A stretch of DNA of 26,391 nt from a virus. This document shows positions 21,594-26,391 of this stretch, one piece after another. The DNA lies in the IMG/VR virus record IMGVR_UViG_3300006622_000154, positions 1 to 26,391 of that record. One strand, written 5' to 3'. The position numbers and the translations under genes are program-made. Position 1 is the stretch's first letter. Each line of letters starts with the position of its first letter. The notes beneath the pieces are model-generated. The model did no database searches, was not told the DNA's origin, and saw only the letters and a program-made list of their open reading frames with translations.

Positions 21594-22693
21594 TACCTTA
21601 TCCTTTGTAAAAATCTAGGGTCTTCTGCTGATGTAAGATCATTAGACATTAATAATCCACCAAGTCCAAGACCTGCCATCCCTCTAACTGCTATTTCCGC
21701 CATAACAGATGGGTCAGCTAATAAACTACCTACACCATTTACAACACCAGCACCTGTGTCTCCATATGCTTGTGCTTGTTGTTGATTAACATTACCTATA
21801 CTGTCCATTAATCCTTTAAACATACTTGGTTTAGGTTTATATTCTAGGTCTAGCTCATCAGCCATAAGGTCTGTTGATAGTATAGAACCAGCTCCACCAA
21901 TACCAGCATATTTAGGATTAAAGTGAGCTAATGGACTTCTAAATAACTCTGGCTTAAATGTTACAGTTGTTGTAGCTCTATTACCAACATAACTTTCTGG
22001 CTCTTTCATGTTAGTGCCAGTGTAACCCCTTTTCTTTATATTCATTTGTGTCATGAAATCTTCCATAACATTATGCTGACCTTTTTGTATTCTTTCTAGG
22101 TCTAATGGATTTACTTCACCAGTTGGAAAATGATTATCATACATCTTTGTCCATGTAGACTTATCAGGTCTTGGTGTCATTAAATCTTTAACATGGTCTG
22201 GGTTATTATAGTCAAAGTGTTTAGATTTATTAACAACCAATGGAAATGTATATCTACTATCTAACGGACTTACTTGTGCTGTCATTTCAGAAATAAATGG
22301 CTCATCAGAAGTATAAGTACCTTTGTTGTAATAAGTCCTTAAAGCACTATCATCAAATCCAATTAGATTTCCGTTAGCATCAAAATCACTATCTTTTAAA
22401 TCATCTAATGTTAAATACCTATCTCTATCAGACTTACCTGCTTTTTTCATTGCTTGATCTAAACCAGAAAAGTTTTTTTGCTTATCAAAGTTTATAAATC
22501 CATCAGCTTCAATACCTAACTTACCATCAAGGTCAGTTGTATGATATTCAATGTTATCTAAATCAAACCCCATAGCTCTAGCTCTATCTTGAGCAGTATT
22601 ATTAGCTGGTAAACCTAAACGCTTAACCGCTTCTAGTTGAGCTTCTTTATCTTTTTTTAACCATTCTTTTAAATATGTAAAATAACTAGCCAT
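21593..22693 (-). CDS. Putative ADP-ribosyltransferase-like virion-region protein
   Basis: This 366-residue protein overlaps the portal gene by eight bases. Residues 34-55 read AQDRARAMGFDLDNIEYHTT. YLTLDDLKDSDFD (93-105) and YTFPLVVNKSKHFDYNNP (148-165) follow, then a block ending TVTFKPELFRSPLAHFNPK (243-261). The series A-x-x-x-G-F-D ... Y-H-x-T ... Y-L-T/F-T-D ... P-V-V/L ... V-x-F-x-P-x-x-x-R-S-x-x-A-x-F-(D/N)-P is the layout I know from ADP-ribosyltransferase-like domains in phage polyvalent and MuF-linked proteins. The acidic residue often seen just before the V-x-F strand is Thr here, so activity is uncertain. A hydrophobic run at 330-349 (MAEIAVRGMAGLGLGGLLM) could contact membranes. 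An unrelated minor head protein is the alternative. Confidence 0.45.
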   Translation of the reverse strand: MASYFTYLKEWLKKDKEAQLEAVKRLGLPANNTAQDRARAMGFDLDNIEYHTTDLDGKLGIEADGFINFDKQKNFSGLDQAMKKAGKSDRDRYLTLDDLKDSDFDANGNLIGFDDSALRTYYNKGTYTSDEPFISEMTAQVSPLDSRYTFPLVVNKSKHFDYNNPDHVKDLMTPRPDKSTWTKMYDNHFPTGEVNPLDLERIQKGQHNVMEDFMTQMNIKKRGYTGTNMKEPESYVGNRATTTVTFKPELFRSPLAHFNPKYAGIGGAGSILSTDLMADELDLEYKPKPSMFKGLMDSIGNVNQQQAQAYGDTGAGVVNGVGSLLADPSVMAEIAVRGMAGLGLGGLLMSNDLTSAEDPRFLQRIR

Positions 22694-24869
22694 TAGGGGA
22701 TGCCAAGTTTTGTATTTTTTCTAAAGAGTTAATAATCTCTTTTGTTTTATCTACATCAGTTTTTTCTTTATCGTTCTGTGCTTTTTGTGCTAATTGCATT
22801 TCTTTTAATGCCATCTCTTTTTCAAACTGCATTTGTTTCTGTTGTAGCTCTAACATTTCTTTTTGTACTTTTAATTCTAACTCTTGTTTTTCTATTTCAA
22901 GTTTAGCCATATCTGATTGCATCTTCATCTCTGCTTTTTCTTTTTCTACTTGTGCAAGAATTTTAGCTGATTCAGTATTTGGATCTGCTTGTTGATTTTG
23001 TGCTTGTTGTTGGGCAAGTTGTTGTGATTGCTGTTCTGTTAAGTCTTTGATAAATCCAGACTCATCTTTAAATCCTGCCATGTTTACAAATTTAGCAAGT
23101 GTGTCTCTATACTGTTTAAGACTTACTAGAGGATTGTTTAATCCATATTGTGTTAGCATCTGCTCTTGTTTATCCAAGATCATTTGCATTACACCTAGCT
23201 GTTCTGTTTTGCTACCAGTTCCTAGTCCAACATTAACTGTAACATTGTATTGTGTGTCCCACTCTCTAGGATTCATAGGAACAAATTTGTTATTGATCTT
23301 AATGATTCTTTCTTTGTCTTGGTACTTACATAATAGATGCAAGATGCCTTTCATAAGAGAACTAACCCCTGTGTCTGCAAAGATACGAGCTATCAGTTCT
23401 AGTTTACCACCTGCTGCATTACTCATTGCACTGACTGCTGTAGCTGTTACATTCTGTAAGATATTAGGATCTAACCCTTGTGATGTTTCAGTCACTCCGC
23501 TTCGTTTAGCTTGTATAGAATCTAGGTATTCAAGCATAGGGAATGATTGACCTGCACTAGATTGCACTGCTAATGGTACTAATGCATTTGGGTTTTTAAT
23601 ACGAACTACACCACCTGCTGTTGATGTAAGTAAGTCATCCAAGTTAACCTGACCTTCTACTGCACCAACTCTGTAGTTATTTGTTAGGTATAGATTGTCT
23701 AGCATCTGTCTTGTGATAGTAGACTTAATTAGTTGTAGGTCTACAGCTCTATCTGCTAGTGACTGACCAAAGAACTTGTGTGGTATTGGGAAAGGGCAAA
23801 CGCTATGGAAGGGAACATAATCACATTCTTCAGAAGATAATATTTGATTACTTGCATAACAAACTCTATGTAGCTCTGCTATGCCATCCTTATCCATATC
23901 AGTCTTTACATAACACTCGTAATACTCAACCACTTCCATTGACTCATCACTAGAATCATTAGTATTAAAAGGTTGCTCACCTGCACCATATCTCGCTACT
24001 CTTTCTGGAGTTGTGTCTAATGTATCACCTGTCGCTAAAGAGTAAACTACATCTTTATCATAACCCATTGTAATAAGTTGTGATCTTGTCACTAACTTTC
24101 TTTGTGCTACAAAGTCAGCATCTTCTATAGTTACTGCTCTCTTGTCTATTAAAAATTCTTCTGGAGCTACATTTTCTATTTTAATTTTAGAATAGTTTTT
24201 TGTTCGCTTACATTTAATGTTGTAATAGATATTGATGATCGGTGGAGTTTCCATCATTACTGGCATACCCATTTCATCTATTAATGGCTGTCCCATTTGA
24301 TCTACTGCTGGTTGTGGATCTTGTTCTATAACTTCTTCTACTTCTTCCTGCTCAACGATTTCAACTTCCTCGTCTTGCATGATCATAGTCAGTTCATCTT
24401 CTGTTAGATTCTGATACTTCTCTATGCTAATGTCTTTATTATCATCCCAATATGCTTTAACAACTCCAACCTTTTGACACAATGCATCCCAGAACCAAGA
24501 GTTCATTATTTCAAAGCCATTGTTATCTTTATAGAATACATGGTTAGCCATTATTGTTGCTTGTTCTGCCATTTCTGCATCGCCTTCGTTTACTGGCTCA
24601 AACACTACAGCATTATTACTTTGAGTAAAAACTTTTAAGATGCTTGGGAGTGCTCCATCAACTACCTCTGCCACTTCACCAGTGACTATCTGGCTACGAC
24701 CTTCTACCTCATTGCCATAAGGTTCTCTCATATAGTATTCAAGAGCTGTCTGTCTCTCTTTCATTGTTTCAGTTTCAATAAATCCTAAACTGTCATCAAT
24801 ATGAGACTCAACGATATTAAGAATTTCTCTATCGTCTTCTGAATTTGTTCTTTTGTTTTCGTATGCCAT
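22686..24869 (-). CDS. Portal protein (P22-type)
   Basis: The 727-residue protein starts at an ATG that directly follows the terminase stop, with GGAT upstream. Early helices (ALEYYMREPYGNEVEGRSQI and TGEVAEVVDGALPSILKVF) and the core (DRAVDLQLIKSTITRQMLDN, AKRSGVTETSQGLDPN, TATAVSAMSNAAGGKLELIA) match P22-type portals, the 12-fold ring through which DNA passes. An acidic insertion at 166-185 is followed by an imperfect repeat (DQMGQPL / DEMGMPV, 190-204). Residues about 610-720 form a very long Gln/Glu/Lys helix, as expected of a long C-terminal barrel like that of P22. It sits next to TerL as usual. Confidence 0.85.
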   Translation of the reverse strand: MAYENKRTNSEDDREILNIVESHIDDSLGFIETETMKERQTALEYYMREPYGNEVEGRSQIVTGEVAEVVDGALPSILKVFTQSNNAVVFEPVNEGDAEMAEQATIMANHVFYKDNNGFEIMNSWFWDALCQKVGVVKAYWDDNKDISIEKYQNLTEDELTMIMQDEEVEIVEQEEVEEVIEQDPQPAVDQMGQPLIDEMGMPVMMETPPIINIYYNIKCKRTKNYSKIKIENVAPEEFLIDKRAVTIEDADFVAQRKLVTRSQLITMGYDKDVVYSLATGDTLDTTPERVARYGAGEQPFNTNDSSDESMEVVEYYECYVKTDMDKDGIAELHRVCYASNQILSSEECDYVPFHSVCPFPIPHKFFGQSLADRAVDLQLIKSTITRQMLDNLYLTNNYRVGAVEGQVNLDDLLTSTAGGVVRIKNPNALVPLAVQSSAGQSFPMLEYLDSIQAKRSGVTETSQGLDPNILQNVTATAVSAMSNAAGGKLELIARIFADTGVSSLMKGILHLLCKYQDKERIIKINNKFVPMNPREWDTQYNVTVNVGLGTGSKTEQLGVMQMILDKQEQMLTQYGLNNPLVSLKQYRDTLAKFVNMAGFKDESGFIKDLTEQQSQQLAQQQAQNQQADPNTESAKILAQVEKEKAEMKMQSDMAKLEIEKQELELKVQKEMLELQQKQMQFEKEMALKEMQLAQKAQNDKEKTDVDKTKEIINSLEKIQNLASPNG

Positions 24870-26129
24870 TTATACTATCCATTGGTTGTTTTGTTTTAAT
24901 GGTTCATCCCAAGACGAATCATCGTTATTCATGCTATCTACAACTGCACAAGTGTATCTCCATGCATCTGCACCATGACTGTATTCATCATGTAAAGGTG
25001 CTTGTGGCTCTTGTGTTGTTTGATTAATACTTCTTCTATAATTCTTTAAACACTCTATTAATCTTTTTGTTTTATCCTGATCAAAGTAAGCTCTATCAAA
25101 TGTCATCCTTGCTAACTTGATCCCAGTCTCTATATTTGCTTTTGGTATTACTTCTGTATTCCATCCGAGTCGCTGCATAATTTCTTCAGCGGAAGTTCCG
25201 TACTTAAAGTCTTTATTCCTAGCATCATGTGGCAGATACATCGTACCCCAATTATGACCTAGCTGCTTCAGTTGATCAGAATAACTATCTAAAGTTCTAT
25301 GATCATCTTCAATATAATCTATGATCCTTATCTCGGATAAATTTCTTTGGCACAAGATAATAGACATTGAATCATTCCACCCTAGATCCATAACTATATG
25401 AGTCTTTAGTAATGCATCTGGATGTACATTAGTGATCCTTCCAGACTCTTGTGCTGCTCTTATTTCATTATGATAGATAGCACCATCCGCAGCAGCTTTA
25501 GTATCACCTTCCCATATGTTTGCATAGTCTTCTGGGTTGTTAATGCTACAGCGTTCTCTCTCTAGCTCTAGCACCTTTGGGAAAAAAGGATTGTCTGTAT
25601 AGTTAACCTTTTCTACCCTAGCGTTACTTGGTTTATTAATAATAAATCTTTTATAGGTGTCATCTGTATCCATGTAAGGATTAAATGTTACCCAGATCTC
25701 ACTGTTAGGTTTCCTGATCGTAGGTATTAAAATGTCCCATGATCGTTTACTAATGTTTTGTGCTTCCTCACACCAGACAATATCAACACCCTCAAAAGAC
25801 TTAATACTTTCTACAGTGTTTGTTGCAAGTCCTGCAAAGTTAAATTCAGTGCCATTCTTACCTCGTATAGCGTTCTCTACGACCTCGTAGAACTCTCCCA
25901 GACCTAATGCTTGTATCTGGTCTTTAAGCAGCGTGTGAACTGATTGCTTAATAGACTTCTGGACTTCCCTTGTGCATAAAACTCTTAATGGCTTTTCAGC
26001 TCCCATCATTAGTAAAGCTCTTGCATAGCTCCAAGACTTACCAGAACCTCTCCCACCATATGCTACCTTATATCGGTGTGGTTCAAATAAATACTTTAGT
26101 TTACTTGGAAACTTCTGGGTCTGTTGCAT
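24870..26129 (-). CDS. terL: Terminase large subunit
   Basis: This 419-residue packaging motor has an ATPase domain with Walker A GGRGSGKS at 25-32, Walker B VDIVWCEEA at 115-123 and the coupling motif TFNP at 148-151. The nuclease domain has D248 (VMDLGWND), HDARNKDF near 301-308 and D381 in HDEYSHGADAWRY. It is of the Terminase_3 / PBSX-like type and of normal length. It cuts concatemeric DNA and drives it into the procapsid through the portal encoded next. The ATG lies 29 bases inside the upstream terminase small-subunit frame, with no strong ribosome binding site, so coupling is likely. Confidence 0.9.
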   Translation of the reverse strand: MQQTQKFPSKLKYLFEPHRYKVAYGGRGSGKSWSYARALLMMGAEKPLRVLCTREVQKSIKQSVHTLLKDQIQALGLGEFYEVVENAIRGKNGTEFNFAGLATNTVESIKSFEGVDIVWCEEAQNISKRSWDILIPTIRKPNSEIWVTFNPYMDTDDTYKRFIINKPSNARVEKVNYTDNPFFPKVLELERERCSINNPEDYANIWEGDTKAAADGAIYHNEIRAAQESGRITNVHPDALLKTHIVMDLGWNDSMSIILCQRNLSEIRIIDYIEDDHRTLDSYSDQLKQLGHNWGTMYLPHDARNKDFKYGTSAEEIMQRLGWNTEVIPKANIETGIKLARMTFDRAYFDQDKTKRLIECLKNYRRSINQTTQEPQAPLHDEYSHGADAWRYTCAVVDSMNNDDSSWDEPLKQNNQWIV

Positions 26130-26391
26130 CTACAAATTCAATCTTTAAGTTAGATTGTAATGATCCATCGCTGCTAATGATATCTGTTTGGCTTTGAACC
26201 TTACCTTCTGCTCTGTCCATGACCTCTCGGATCGCAGCAACATCTCCCTCTTTAGCTTTAGTAAGTAAAGCCATAATAACTTTGTTAGCTTCCTCACCAT
26301 CTTCTTGCATAAGTCTGCGTTTAAGTGTGTCATTTAATACTCTGGACTTTCTAGCACCATTCTTATTACCTTTGTTAACAATGGCTGCTTT
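26101..26391 (-). CDS. Terminase small subunit, partial (5' end missing)
   Basis: The frame is open from the right edge to a TAA at 26103-26101 and overlaps TerL by 29 bases. The visible 96 residues read KAAIVNKGNKNGARKSRVLN, a basic start, then RRLMQEDGEEANKVIMALLT, KAKEGDVAAIREVMDRAEGK and a C-terminal tail. The G-N-x-N-G-A-R-K start and the ALL-x-K-A-x-x-G-D-x-x-A-I-x-x-x-x-D-R-x-E-G-K motif are typical of small phage terminase subunits (and DUF5681-like proteins) that bind the packaging site. An internal ATG at 26310 could be used, but the conserved part starts upstream, so the real start is outside the window. Confidence 0.7.
   Translation of the reverse strand, partial: KAAIVNKGNKNGARKSRVLNDTLKRRLMQEDGEEANKVIMALLTKAKEGDVAAIREVMDRAEGKVQSQTDIISSDGSLQSNLKIEFVDATDPEVSK

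Noticed and set aside
26145-26333. Alternative minus-strand frame (62 residues) at the right edge
   Set aside because: It overlaps the terminase small subunit in another frame and its composition has no recognised pattern, while the small-subunit frame is open to the window edge.
1-26391. tRNA genes, CRISPR arrays, integrase/att sites and insertion sequences
   Set aside because: Reading both strands I found no cloverleaf-like sequence, no regularly spaced direct repeats outside coding repeats, and no recombinase or transposase motif.

Overview
The window reads as one side of a short-tailed, tailed-phage genome (podovirus-like, Caudoviricetes) from an AT-rich marine lineage. The evidence is a contiguous minus-strand structural block: a P22-type portal, a capsid protein of the SU10 major-head/DUF5309 type, an SU10-type head-tail adaptor, a P22 gp10-like tail protein, and fibre and ejection-protein genes. 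There is no tape-measure, sheath or baseplate gene. Strong A+T bias, tightly abutting genes and fibre modules familiar from uncultured marine phages suggest a host among pelagic Alphaproteobacteria such as SAR11. That host is an inference; the window contains no host gene.

Layout. Left edge (1-29, minus): first codons of a tiny gene whose product starts like the PQQ precursor peptide PqqA. Positions 42-70 hold a near-consensus sigma70-type promoter facing right. Positions 136-1900 (plus) form an island of six small, overlapping genes: DUF3310, a Cys-rich mini-protein, a 51-residue protein, a winged-helix protein, an antiterminator Q-like protein and a PD-(D/E)XK nuclease. This island runs head-on into the end of the late operon.

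Positions 1890-26391 (minus, read right to left in transcription order) hold: TerS (partial), TerL, portal, a protein with an ADP-ribosyltransferase-like pattern, a small helical protein, scaffold, major capsid protein, a hairpin, a small conserved protein, an HNH-AP2 endonuclease, the adaptor, a run of small tail and fibre genes (17994 down to 12400), the gp10-like tail protein, two small proteins, four probable ejection/internal virion proteins, two tiny membrane peptides, a DEDDy exonuclease with a zinc ribbon, two small proteins, and a 679-residue protein ending in a class I methyltransferase-like domain.

How the genes would work together: TerS/TerL package DNA through the portal into a capsid assembled on the acidic scaffold. 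The adaptor and gp10-like protein close the head and form the tail, and the fibres bind the host surface. The Gly-rich internal proteins would be ejected with the DNA. Three enzyme-like proteins (ART-like, methyltransferase fusion, exonuclease) sit inside this late block and could be packaged or late-acting. Many start codons overlap the preceding stop (ATGA, TAATG), so translational coupling is probably widespread. No tRNA, CRISPR array, integrase, att site or insertion sequence was recognised. Replication and lysis enzymes must lie outside the window.
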